DNA of 64,000 nucleotides, from NCBI GenBank assembly GCA_907163375.1, contig CAJQUW010012909.1, positions 103,727 to 167,726 of the forward strand. The letters run 5' to 3'. The stretch's first letter is position 1. Each line of letters begins with the position of its first letter. Below the pieces are notes generated by a model. That model saw only the letters and a program-made list of their open reading frames with translations. It ran no database searches and was not told where the DNA came from. Origin of the DNA: Prostheceraeus crozeri. Its lineage: Eukaryota; Platyhelminthes; Polycladida; Euryleptidae. This document shows positions 29,725 through 40,644 of the stretch, in pieces. The position numbers and the translations under genes were made by a program.

Positions 29725-30232
29725 CTGGGAACCGACAGAGACTTTTTATTAAGACGAGAGAGATTGTCAAAGGTAGGTCGTCTCTCTGAAGCTCTGATGA
29801 TAGCATCGGACATTCCAAATTTCGGGTTTCTGTAGGAAACAGACTTAGAAAATTTCATGGCTGATATCAGCTAAGGCGTCAGACTTAAAGGTTAGCCAGG
29901 AGATGGCCTTCGTCTCCAGGCCATAAAAGACTCCAAAACTTTGAAGGCTTGTAACTTTGCTTCTACAAGTCCTTTTAACTTGATTCAAAAAAGATTCGAT
30001 CGCTATTAATCAGACCTATATTTACAGACTACTTATGAAATTTCATAAGTAGTATTAAATGCTGAAAAATTTAAATTCATTATTTTTGGAGGTTTTCTGG
30101 GGTTTTCGACCCTGCTGAAGTCAATGAAGGCATGTATAAGTGAGTACAAGCCAGTCTTTCCATGATACAAGCGGATTTTCACCGAAAGCGAGCATGGCGC
30201 GGAGAGTTTTACTGTAATATTCCACTGACAGG

Positions 30233-30330
30233 GTGTTCCTTCGGGACGGCAGATGATGCCGTAGTGATAAGTGTGGCAAGGGATTGTGTCATATTTTAGA
30301 CCGAAACCTCTGGGGCAACTCATGTTGGGC
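30233..30330 (+). ncRNA. Structured leader element, copy 1
   Basis: Matches 33524-33625 in blocks: a TCC-TTCG-GGA tetraloop hairpin, then a second hairpin (GGCA-GATGA-TGCC), then TAGACCGAAACCTCTG and CTCATGTTGGGC. In copy 2 the second hairpin is GGCG-GGTAC-TGCC, preserving pairing. It is non-coding and lies in a leader region; function unknown. Confidence 0.5.
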
Positions 30331-30438
30331 ATTTGACACAGTTTTCAACGTAGCACTTTGAACGACAATCGGTTGAGTCTTAGCAATCTTGTCATGGGTG
30401 GCATCTAAACATCTCCATTGCAAAACGCTGGTGAATCA

Positions 30439-31190
30439 CGGCTTGCTATCAAGCTGATCAAAGCAACGGCTTGGGATGTTTCCTCTTGTAAATAACTCCA
30501 CCGGTTTTTATGTCAAAATCTGGGCCCGGATACCAACACAGTGACATGACGCAAGCTCTGTCCGCCCAAGGTTGGATTTGTGGGTCGAGGCCTTGGAGCT
30601 GGGATAAGATCCCCTCTGAGTAATACCTGTAACGGATTCAAGAGCTTAACACCTAAACGCTTGCTATCAAGTCGCTATGGCTTCTGCTATCAGGCCTTTG
30701 TGAAATCTCGTCTAACCTCAGTAACTCAGGGTTGGCAACGTCGATCGTTTGTCATTGTAACTTGGTAAAAATGAGAGGGTTACTGCAGGCATTGACGTCA
30801 AACCTTTTCGCGTCATAGGGTAACCAGTCTTTGTGTTGGGAGTTGGTTACTGAAAGCATGGTGAGTGCCGATGCCAATAAATGGTAAAACCGCTGTTGTC
30901 ATGTCAAACGCATTGCCAAATAAGGAAGGTCTGAATCATGGCTTTGTGCTCGCTGGGTATATAAACCGCATCTTTTCTCTAGTTTTCACTCCTGTTTCAA
31001 GTTGCAAGACGAACGGTGAGTGCTGTGACAAGGTTTGCTATCAAACTTTGGGTTGTAGGATAAAGCTAGGAATCATACTCTTTAAAGTTGGTTGACGATT
31101 TTATTACAACGTTTGCTATCAAATGTTTGGGGACTTAGTCTTTCAATGCATATCAGCAAGTAGTATCCCACAAACACTTGCCATCAAATT
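30439..31190 (+). repeat. Array of hairpins with invariant G-CTAT-C loop
   Basis: Members: 30439-30456 (7-bp stem), 30659-30672 (5 bp), 30679-30696 (3 bp plus 3 bp after a bulge), 31030-31049 (8 bp), 31108-31127 (8 bp), and a weaker CCAT-loop one at 31178-31187. The stems differ in sequence (GGCTTG, AGGTTTG, ACGTTTG) yet each pairs. Two more are at 33431-33473. Confidence 0.7.
30958..30966 (+). promoter_or_regulatory. TATA box upstream of the zinc/coiled-coil gene
   Basis: TATATAAAC lies ~57 bp before a donor (GAAC|GGTGAGT, ~31015) and the matching acceptor (CTATCTTTACAG, 31207) is 10 bp before the start codon at 31218. This gives a short leader exon and a ~190-nt leader intron that contains two of the CTAT-loop hairpins. 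Confidence 0.5.
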
Positions 31191-31217
31191 TTACCCTATC
31201 TTTACAGGATCTTTACA

Positions 31218-32278
31218 ATGACTAAGCAGTGCAATGCAAGGATGCTTGTTGGCAAATGCAGTTGTGGCCGCATCGGACGAGGCAGCGACCTTAAAAAGCA
31301 CCTGAAAGCTAAAGAGGGGACGATGGGCCATGAGAGGAAGGTGATGTTGAGGCTGTGTGTGTCTTGTCGGATATGTGCGATGGGGAATGAGGCAGAGTTT
31401 ATGAAGGCGCATTTGCAGTGTCAGACTGGGAACATCGGGGAGAAGGGGTTTAAGTCATGGTTTGAGGGGATGTTGTTGGCAATGGAGGAGAATGATAAGG
31501 ATGTAGCTTTGATTGCGAAGGGGATGGCTGAGAAGAGTGATGAGGATGCGACTGAGGAAGTGGAGCTGAGAGCGAAAATTAAGAAGACTGATGAGGTTGA
31601 TTTGGATGCGGCGATGGAAGATTTGTTTGGGGATATAGTGGATTTGAAGGAAGAGTGTGACGCTCAGGAAAAGAAAGTCAGGGAGAGTCAGGAAGTGGGT
31701 GAGCCTGTAGCTACATCATCGCCTAGGAAAGAGGCACATGATACAGAGGCGTTTGTGAGGTTGAAGGATCGTATGATGGGTATGGAGAGTGTGAATAGAA
31801 AAGTTTTGAAGGAGAATGAAGAGCTGAAGGCTAAGGTTGAGGGCATGAAGGTGATGAGAGAGGAGTTGGAGGAGATGCGAGTAAAGGAGCAGGAGTGGTT
31901 GAAGGAAAGGAATGGAATGATGAAGCGAGTGAAGGCGGTTGAGCGCTTAGAGTCGGAGTTGATGTGTGAGAAGAATGAGGTGGAGCGGATGCGAGGTGTG
32001 GTGAAGGAAGTGGAAGAGACGGTGATAAACAAGCAGTTGTTGTCGGAAGTGGAGCGATTGCATGAGCGTGAGAAGTGTAGAAAAAGAAGAGTGTATGAAG
32101 TCCATCTTCCACTCTTTGAAAATAATGTGTGCGACGTACCGACAATAGCGAGCTTGAGGACTTCGTCGTCCGAAAAGTCCGGAAGAAAGTTCCCAGTAAG
32201 TTACTTCAACATGATCATTTCCTTACCGCATCTAATCTCCTATTCTTTTTCTTTCAGAGTTCTTGCAGTAGTCGTTGA
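31218..32278 (+). CDS. Zinc-binding coiled-coil protein (one intron)
   Basis: The start codon 31218 follows a splice acceptor. An intron at 32196-32257 (GTAAGT ... TTTTTCTTTCAG, 62 nt) is in phase 0 and its removal gives a 332-residue protein ending SSCSSR; without splicing the frame runs on to 32405. The N-terminus has clustered Cys/His (CSCGRIGRGSDLKKHL and CVSCRICAMGNE...KAHLQC) like small zinc fingers. Residues ~170-290 are a long acidic/basic coiled coil (KVMREELEEMRVKEQEWL). No known family recognised; a DNA-binding oligomer such as a replication or packaging accessory is possible. An AATAAA lies at 32401. Codon use is G-rich, unlike the Polintons. Confidence 0.65.
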
Positions 32279-32756
32279 AGTGAGAGTAGTGTCGGTGGAC
32301 GGAGAACGCCCCATGAGCCCTCTTAAGGGCTACCTTCTAATGCAGCTAAAGCGGTCGCAAGCCGGCCACATATCTTTGGATATGGAATGCAGAGGGGAAG
32401 AATAAATAATGACATGGAATGAAATGGGAGGCCACCCTTGCACCACATACAACACACCAGACTTCTCTCGTCAGTAGTGAACAAGCTCTGAACGTTACTT
32501 TACTGTATCGCAGTCGATTGCTATACAAGTACTGAAGAAAACGTAAGTTACTAAAATCAGCAGAAAAAATAGGGAGAGATGTGATGTTCCAAATATACTT
32601 ATTTCGAAGATTGAACTCAACATGATAAACCATTGATGAATAATACTACCACGAAGTGTAGCAAGTCAACCGTTTATAGAAATCAACTACATGGTATCAG
32701 TAGAGACTCGTTACCTCTAAAGTATAGTTAGCAAAAAGTCTTCATGAAAAAATACT

Positions 32757-33209
32757 TTATTTGGTCTTTGATTTAGCATCATTGAAACCCACTTTACTAA
32801 TAGCAATGACAATATGGTTTATTTTATTCAGAAGCAAATGATTGGCGTAACCATGAAAGTCATCCATCCGAGAAATAATCTTCTGCAGATGTCGTGTATA
32901 AAGCTCAGAAGCATCAGTAACATATTCCTGTCCGTAGGAACGAAATTGTATGTCAACACTATCCACTGCTTCACCTTGTGGAAAATGAATGTAATTGACA
33001 TGTGCAATTAAATGAACCTTGATGATACTGTCTTTGAAATAAGATATCAACTCCGTAAAGATTTCTCGTGTATAGTCTAAACATGCTTCCAATTCTGTCT
33101 CCTCCCTTTGAAACTCCAGGATGTAATCCTGTATTAAGCCTCCGAAGCTCTCTTGATGAAAGCGGATCGTGCAATCATCATGTTTCAATGTATTGACTTC
33201 AGGTGCCAT
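32757..33209 (-). CDS. Family-1 protein, paralogue a
   Basis: 150 residues, ATG at 33209. Pattern: RFHQESFGGLIQDYILEFQREETELEACL, then KVHLIAHVNYIHF, then DIQFRSYGQEYVTDASELYTRHLQKIISRMDDF and HLLLNKINHIVIAISK. The same order is seen in paralogues at 41632-42078 and 49554-49976 (shared core: Y-x-RHM/L-x-KI-x-x-R). No family name recognised. Helical segments alternate with beta-like strands; no membrane segment. The AATAAA on the minus strand overlaps the stop. Three copies in one element suggest a structural or interaction role, but this is a guess. Confidence 0.6.
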   Translation of the reverse strand: MAPEVNTLKHDDCTIRFHQESFGGLIQDYILEFQREETELEACLDYTREIFTELISYFKDSIIKVHLIAHVNYIHFPQGEAVDSVDIQFRSYGQEYVTDASELYTRHLQKIISRMDDFHGYANHLLLNKINHIVIAISKVGFNDAKSKTK

Positions 33210-33430
33210 GGTTGAGTCTGTTGCTCAACATCATGTTTGCCTAAGACGATTTCAATAACGCGTTACAAATGTGCGTGCACACATCGGGAACTCTAGCTCG
33301 TCTGTGATTGGACGAGAGGTCTCATCCATTCACCGCTTAGGAAAATCTTACAAAAGGCAGTATGCCAGCTCTGCTCTTCACATTATCTTTCACAAGGTGA
33401 GTGTCGGTGAGCTCCAGCTGTCAGGTTGTT

Positions 33431-33473
33431 TTGACTTGCTATCAAGTTGAATAGTCTCTTGCTATCAAGAGAT
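33431..33473 (+). repeat. Two CTAT-loop hairpins (second cluster)
   Basis: TTGACTTG-CTAT-CAAGTTGA (33431-33450) and GTCTCTTG-CTAT-CAAGAGAT (33454-33473), each an 8-bp stem. They follow a donor (CACAAG|GTGAGT, 33397) upstream of the polymerase gene. Confidence 0.75.
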
Positions 33474-33523
33474 TCACTTCTGCTCATAAAATATATCATC
33501 GCTGTAATACCTCCTTTGCTCGA

Positions 33524-33625
33524 GCGTTCCTTCGGGACGGCGGGTACTGCCGTAGAGGGATTGCGTTGCACGGGTTGTTCGTCGTTTGTTAGACCGAAAC
33601 CTCTGAGCCTTTGCTCATGTTGGGC
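33524..33625 (+). ncRNA. Structured leader element, copy 2
   Basis: Second copy of the element at 30233-30330, with the TCC-TTCG-GGA hairpin, GGCG-GGTAC-TGCC, GACCGAAACCTCTG and GAGC-CTTT-GCTC. It lies in the leader of the polymerase transcript, before a donor at 33693 (CAAAG|GTTAGT) and an acceptor at 33811. Confidence 0.5.
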
Positions 33626-33866
33626 GTTCGACTTCATACTCAACGTGACGCTTTCCCTCCCCAGGTCAGAGTACTTCAGGCATTCGACAAAGGTTAGTCT
33701 TTATAATATGGAGTAGAGTGAAATACAATTCATTAGATGTCACTTCAATGATTGTTCCCATGATAAACGTTGACTAGGCAAAAGAAACGATTCTCATCTT
33801 TCCTTTTCAGTGATTGAAATCTACTAACGCACTACCGTGTAATCTTCTGTCTGTAACCGAGCAAAA

Positions 33867-36800
33867 ATGGAATTCAACAAAGTTGAAAATCATCGCATTG
33901 CTGCTGAGATGGAGAAGGCTACCATCGAGCAATGTAAGTATTTGTATCAAGGTTGACTTACTCTATTACTAACATCATTAGGGTAGACATCCTAATTAAA
34001 ATCAAGAGACCCTCCCTTATTTTGTTCATTTTTAAACCGAATCCAAATTTTAGCTCTGCTTATCTTTGCTGTCATTTTTTGTCAGTGCATGAATGTATTT
34101 GTAATGGGGAACCCGTCCTCCAAGGAAGAATCGGGGAAGCCTATGAGCTGCTTGGCAAGTGTAAGTATCCTTAACATCTTATGCCTTGATTGTTTAACAT
34201 CCTTGTCTCAATCTCTAATCTCTCTTTCCTCTCTACAGATATGGCTAAGATGAAGAAGTGGGGAGAAGCTGCGAGACGGAAGCACCGCGAGGAATTTCCG
34301 GCCCTACCTTCCCGGCCATCTACCTCCGCCCAGAGTCCGACTCCTCCCTCAGGCATCGTCATCGCCCCACCTCCAACACCGCCACCAGCTCCCTGCACCA
34401 GTCCCTGCTCCCCGTCACCACGTCCCTCCAACACCGAAGCCCAGGATCCTTCCACCCTCGGCTCGTGTCCCACTCCTGCCTCCTCCTCGACCATTGCCGG
34501 AAATCAAATCCTTAGATGGTAAGTAACCGTGATTGGGAAATAGGGGGATAAGACTTCAAACTTGAAATTATGATCATGTTACTAATCTTTTTTCTCTTTT
34601 TCTCAACAGATCTGGCGGCCTACCGCCTGGACGGTGACGTTCCCTCCCGCCCCATCATCATCCCAGCATCGCCACCACCACCACTTGCAGCAGCGGCCGA
34701 ACTCCTTCTCTTCTCCGTCAAGTCGGTGGACAGATTGCTGGAGGAGCAGGAAATGGAGATAGAGATAGTGGGAGAAGAGAGAGAGATTGAAGTCGAAGAG
34801 GAGAAGGACTTTCGATGCCAACGGTGTGACATGGTCTTCGCCAAAGCCTTCAACTTAAGACGTCATACCGCTGGCAATGCCTGCAGAGGAGGAAAGCGCC
34901 GACCGATCCCTCAACGACCCAAGTGTGAAGGTTGTAGACGCACGTTCTACAACAGCACCAACTTACAATGTCACACTGAAGCCGGTTCCTGTGGTAGTGT
35001 GAGGCAACCACCGACAACAGCAGGTAGGAAGCATCCTTCATCGCACGTCGGCTTTTCCTGTTCTTCGTGTCGGAAGACCTTTCCTACAGAGTTTGTTCTT
35101 TCTTCGCACACACTCTGTCACACATATTCCACTGAGCTTTACATTGAAAACAACGTCACTCTAAGGCTGAGCAAGTTTTCCCTTGAGAGGCTCGTTAGCA
35201 ACCATGAGTTAGAAAGCTCTGAAACTGTACAGGATATTCATTCTTTCTTGATGAATAATATAGTTTTAATTCATCAAATGTTGACGAGCTTAGATAGATT
35301 TTTGCTCAAAGGCATGTTCTATCTCACTGCTCGTTTCAATAAGGTAGAAAGTAGCACGGGAGAAGTAGAGTCCACTGTGACCATTAGGATAGCCTCGTAT
35401 GCTGCTGATCTGATAGGTGATGTAAACGAGTGGGTAGAGAGACATGCGACCTATCTCGTCAGCAACTTAAATAAATTTAATGAAAGAGACAGCGGTCTGG
35501 TCTTTGATGGGATAGAGAAGGTAGACATCAAAATAAATCTTTTAGAAAATTTACAGGGGAGTGGTTGTTTTACCCTCCCGAAAGCACTGGCTGACAAAAA
35601 GGTTGTCATCAATGTAGAGTGTCAGTCCCAGTGTTTCAAGTATGCCGTCCTCTCCATTCTTCACTATAATGATATAGGTATACATCGTCAAAGAGTTACC
35701 AAGTATTGTGAATGGGAAGATGAGCTTAAGTTTGACGGGTTAGATTTCAACACACTAGATTTTAAAGGCATCGCCCAATTTGAAAAACTCAATAACATTA
35801 AGATCGTCGTCCATCTCTGGGAAAAAGGTCTGAAGGGCGTTAGGTATAACAACCGCCAAAGTAACGGGTTGTCAATCTCCTCCTAGTCTATATCGACAAC
35901 CACCCAGAATGGCATTATTGTGGCATTCCTAAAATTTCAAAGTTGTATCGCCACCAGCAAAGTTATGATGACAAACATTATTACTGCGATCGCAGCACAC
36001 GACGTTTCACACCTAAACCACATTTTGCACAGTATTACGAGTGGTGCTCTCGGGGTAAGCTTCAAATGGAAGTCGTGCCCAAAGATAAATTTTAAAGGTA
36101 TGAGGAAAACGGCAATGAGCTCAGTCCCATATGTACCATCTATGCGGACATTGAATGTTACATTGAACAAGAAGACCTAAGTCATGAGCTAGCAGTCATT
36201 GCCTGCTATGAAGTTTGGCATCCATATTATAGGAACCAAAATAAAATGCATGTGTGGCAAGGCGAGGAGTGCGTTGAAAACTTCCTCAACTTTTCAGATA
36301 GGAAAGCCTGTTTTCATCAACGGTATGAAACGGAGATGACTAGGAAACCCATGTGCTTCACAGAAGCCGATAAATTTAAATTTGATAGAACCACGGAATG
36401 TCCCCGCTGCTGTTCAAACTTTGATGATCAGCAACATAAGAAAGTGAGGGACCATTGCCATCTCAGTGGTAAATTTAGGTCTGCCTTATGCAGTAAATGT
36501 AATAAGAAACTTAGACTCAAATGGCGAACGCTCCCCGTCATCTTTCATAATTTTAAATGTTATGATGCTCACATCATCATTCGCTATGGATTCGGTAAAA
36601 TGAAATCCTGGTCATCCAAAGTGATTGCACAAAGTAAGGAAAAATTTATGTGCATCACTGCCAAAGTACAAGTCGATAAGACGAAGGAGAGGAAGCCTGT
36701 CTTCTATGACATAAAGTTTCTAGATAGTTTTCAATTTATGTCTTCTTCCTTAGCCACGTTGGCTAATAATTTTAGAAACACTTCCCTCACTCAACATTTA

Positions 36801-38655
36801 AAGAAAGACTATCCCAACATAAGTGACAGTCTCATGCGACGGAAAGGGGTGTTTCCTTATAGTTATTTTAGTTCAATGGATACATTGAAGGAGACATCCC
36901 TTCCGTCCATCGATAAATTTAAAAATGATTTGACGGGTGAGGACTCTTCGCTGGATGACTATAGGCATGCAGAGCAAGCATGGTTAGAATTTAGGTGTCG
37001 CACTTTTGGTGACTACATGCTTGCCTACTTAAAATTAGACGCCAATCTGTTGGCTGACGTGTTTGAGACTTTTAGGAAAGTCACATCAGAACAGGACGCC
37101 TTAGACCCCGTTCATTTTGTTAGTCTGCCGGGTCTGTCCTATAAGTCAGCCTTCAAGATGACGAAAGAGAGCATACATTTACTGCAAGATGCAGAAATGT
37201 ACACGTTATTTGAACGTGGTATTAGGGGTGCCTTAACATTTGTCAACAAACATGTTGTCAACAGCACCCAAGACATAAGATCGACCACGCATTTAATGTA
37301 CATAGACCAAAATAATTTGTATGGGAGTGCATTATCTAAACCTTTGCCACAGTCTGACTTCCAATGGGTAGAGCCCCATGACATTGAATACTTCTCCAAT
37401 CCAGCACACATCATGGCACTAGGAGTTGAGGCCGACATAGGTTATTTATTTGAAGTCGACCTCATCTATCCAGAATGTATCAAGAATAAGACAGTTGATT
37501 TTCCTCTTGCACCCGAATCTGGCATGGTCAGTCCAGATATGTTCTCTCCCTTTATGGAAGAACACAGTAAGCAATATGAGGCGGAAAATGACTTAAAATA
37601 TAAACCCACTAGGAAGGTGTTGCTCACCCAATTGAACAAGCAGCATTATATCGTGCACTATTCCATCCTCAAATTCTATCTAGGTATGGAGATGCAACTT
37701 GACGAAGTCCATCGCACTATCCAGTTTAGGCAGAAGCCGTTTCCAAAAGCGCATATAGAATTTAATAGTAAAAAACGGGCTGAATCCAAGAATCCATTCG
37801 AAAAGTACTTCTTTAAAATTAAGAATAATGCCCTCTTTGGCGAAAACCATGGAGGATATAAGAAAGCGCATGGACTATCGTATCGTGACTGATCCGGAAA
37901 CGAGTATGAAGTTAAGCCGCTCACCGCTGTTTTGTCACCATGATGTCATTTCCGAAGACATCACTGGTTTTAAATCGTTAAAATCCAAAGTAGAACTTTG
38001 CAAGCCCATTTACGAGTATGTCGGTGAAGCTGTATTGGATCACTCCAAGTTAGAAATGTACAAATTGTTTCACCACACCTTTGAAACTTGTCCATTGATC
38101 CAACATGTGGAATTAGTAAGAGGCGATAGAGACAGCTTCTTCCTAGCTTTGACAACCACTAACCAAGTCAAGCAGGAAGACATTTCAAAATATTTAGCAC
38201 CCAAGTTTGATAGTTCCAACTATTCCACTGACCATCCGCTTTACTCTACCTCAAATAAAGCGAAGTTTGGCTGCTTCAAGGATGAGTGTGCCGGCAAACA
38301 GACAGAGGAGATGATCTTGCTTCGCCCCAAGATGTACTCCATGAAGCAAAAATCCTCAGAGCGTTCTATAAAACGGGCGAAAGGCATCTCGAAGTCAATC
38401 GTTAGAAAAATGACACATAGGGACTATCAAGATGCCTTAGATTCACTTAAAATTAAAAAAGTAGAAATGACCATTTTAAAATCACAGTCGCATCCAGTCA
38501 GAACAACGACGTTTAGGAAACGAGGTCTCTCAGCTTGGGAAGACAAGCGATGCTGGATGAGTCCTAACCACTCATTACCGTACGGCCATCCAGACACTCA
38601 TCTACCTCCACCCAAGAGACAGAAACTTTCTCTTCCTCCGTCCGGCAATGTATGA
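33867..38655 (+). pseudogene. Protein-primed DNA polymerase B with zinc-finger N-terminus, broken
   Basis: Exons 33867-33933, 34086-34160 and 34239-34518 splice in matching phase; the join from 34518 to the acceptor before 34610 does not keep frame. Exon 4 has three C2H2-like fingers (FRCQRCDMVF, PKCEGCRRTF, FSCSSCRKTF). Then come ExoI (IYADIECY), the linker RDHCHLSGKFR, ExoII (FHNFKCYDAH), ExoIII (YLKLDANLL), motif A-like DQNNLYG, motif B region (NALFG ... TMEDIRKRM) and motif C with DRDS instead of DTDS. Breaks: a frameshift near 35870, an in-frame TAA at 36093-36095, and a one-base frameshift near 37850. The C-terminus (ending SGNV) has the YSTDHPLY and LRPKMYSM wording of Polinton-type polymerases. 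Clearly homologous in class to, but very different from, the polymerase at 12.3-15.8 kb. Confidence 0.85.
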
Positions 38656-39653
38656 TGATGAATGCTTCCTCTCTGTTGTGGTTGATGTTTTGCTTTTTCG
38701 CTCCATGGCGTTTTCTATGGGGCGTTGTGAGTGAGTGCCTTGTAACATGCGTCTAATTCCTGATCACTTCATATCATGACTTGCATATCAACTGGTTTTC
38801 CTGACGTTGTTTTCTCCCTGCACATGAGTGACTTTGTTTTCTCCGGTGATGTGAGCCATAAAAACTTTGTTTTCTGCTACCATCAGTATTAACTATGTGT
38901 GACTGTGATGAAATGTCTTTCATTCAGAAACATATGTACAGACTGTTTCGTTTTTCTTTTGACATAAAGATGGGATTCTCACTCAATAGACAGAAGTAAA
39001 AGTTTTGATCATTTTGTAAGATGGGTAGGGTTAGAAATATAGTTGATGATTGTAAAGTTAGAAATAAAGTTATAACCATGTCGCTGTTTGTAAGATAGGT
39101 GAAATATAAATGAAGTCAGAATCACTTCACTGTTTGTAAAGTTAGAAATAAAGTTGACGTTTGTAAAGTTAGAAATAAAGTTGATGATTGTAAAGTTTGA
39201 ATTAATGTCAGAATCATTTCAGAGTTTGTAAGATAGGTAAAGTATAAAATAAAGTCATAACCATGTCAGAGCTTGTAAGTTATCATCGTCACCAACGAAT
39301 GTAACATCATGACAATTTCTTCGGCTTAGGAAACATCAACCACTTTGCTGACTCATGTCCATAAATAGCTCTGACTCATGAAGTGGTAAAGCACCAGTCA
39401 GTTAGATAAGAATCTATTTCAGTCTTGTTCAACCTTTTCACCGACACGTGTGTGGGCATCATTTCATGTCCATAAATAGCACTGACTCTTCATAAAGCGA
39501 TGAACCTTGTTGATAACCTTTTCACCGACACCTGTGTGGGCGTTATTTATCAGACAAAGCGATGGCGCCTCATGTGAGACAGCGTGACCTTTTCACCGAC
39601 AAGAGTGTGGGCGATAGTTCATTGCGATGACTCATTCGAAACGCATCATGTGA
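38656..39653 (+). repeat. 3' region with degenerate repeats
   Basis: 38995-39290 is an irregular tandem array of TTTGTAAAGTTAGAAATAAAGTTGA-type units that contain several AATAAA signals. Farther on, CCTTTTCACCGACA-xxx-GTGTGGGC occurs three times (39434, 39518, 39590 approximately) with variable centres, and CCATAAATAGC-CTGACTC twice. No coding sequence is seen. Confidence 0.6.
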
Positions 39654-40487
39654 TTAACACGATTCTATTAACTGTGACTCATACAGATAACGCATTAGAG
39701 ATTTAACAGTGCCAGCTACTTTACTGATATCACGTAAACAAGTCATGATACAATGTCCGTTGTGAAACACTGCAATATGTACAGGATGCCACTTCCGAAT
39801 CAGAGCAGCAGGAAAGAGTTCAGTTTCATAGAATATGCAGTGATTACTGGTTTTATTGTTGGCCAGATTCACTAACATCTTCAATTGAACAGACACTACT
39901 ATATTCTTCAGTGTCAGGGGACTGAGGCGTAGATGAGGCATGAGTGTTCGCATTTTATTGACAACTTCGTAACACATGGACTGCATCACGAAATGAGAAA
40001 GGTTTCCTAGGACTTGGATTTTACCGCAGCGAAACATTTGAAGATTTCGACCGTTGCTAATGCGAATGACCAACATTTGTCGACGACCGCGATGATACAC
40101 TGAATCGGGAAGAAGGATGTGCAACTGTTCTAAATCGATGTCCCCTCTGAGATTCATTTCGCGCATGGCGTTGATGATCGGATGGGGAGCATGACTCACA
40201 AGTGACATGAGGGTTGAGTGAACTTCCCTTTTATACCTTTCCCATGAGGGCTTTGGAATCACGATGTAGCAGTGATCATTATGTAGAATCATCTCTTGAA
40301 TGCGAATAAATACAATGCCTTCTCCTACGTTAATGATACGGCAAGAGTTGGATAGGATTGCGCGATGCAACCTTCGTAGTTGAAAGCGTTCTAGAGTTAT
40401 CTGAAGTTGTCGCTTCATATCATGAAATGTAGCACACTGACTTTTCCATGATACATAGAGGCATGCTGATAATTTCCACATGATCAT
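39654..40487 (-). CDS. TATA-binding-protein-like protein
   Basis: 277 residues in one open frame. The C-terminal ~170 residues have the two-repeat TBP architecture. Repeat 1 (~105-185) has NLRGDIDLEQL, then QMLVIRIS, then FRCGKIQVLG, aligning with TBP's 'NLGCxLDLxxI ... AVIMRIR ... FSSGKMVCTG'. Repeat 2 (~190-270) has LKNIVVSVQLKMLVNL, IFYETELFPAALIRKWHP and FHNGHCIMTC, aligning with 'IQNMVGSCDVxFPIRL ... YEPELFPGLIYRM ... FVSGKVVLTG'. The ~100-residue N-terminus is unknown. TBP binds the TATA minor groove; canonical TATA boxes are seen in this element. Divergence is strong, so DNA-contact residues may differ. A truncated second copy lies at 45081-45509. Confidence 0.75.
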   Translation of the reverse strand: MIMWKLSACLYVSWKSQCATFHDMKRQLQITLERFQLRRLHRAILSNSCRIINVGEGIVFIRIQEMILHNDHCYIVIPKPSWERYKREVHSTLMSLVSHAPHPIINAMREMNLRGDIDLEQLHILLPDSVYHRGRRQMLVIRISNGRNLQMFRCGKIQVLGNLSHFVMQSMCYEVVNKMRTLMPHLRLSPLTLKNIVVSVQLKMLVNLANNKTSNHCIFYETELFPAALIRKWHPVHIAVFHNGHCIMTCLRDISKVAGTVKSLMRYLYESQLIESC

Positions 40488-40644
40488 GATTCAAACCTGA
40501 GTGAAGAATGTAATGCCTAAGAAAGAAGGAGAGAGTCATGTTCATGTGTGGCATGGTGAGTGTACATTTTCTTTCTTGATAAGGTGGCCGTTAAGGCCGT
40601 GGTCTCATAAAGCCCGATGGTGCGTTCTCAGTGTGTGGAGAGTG

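Noticed and set aside
31831..32145. Long minus-strand frame rich in Ser/Pro/Thr opposite the coiled-coil gene
   Set aside because: Shadow of the plus-strand gene, which has splice sites and start context.
34171..34494. Gly-rich minus-strand frame
   Set aside because: Antisense shadow of the proline-rich exon 3 of the polymerase gene.
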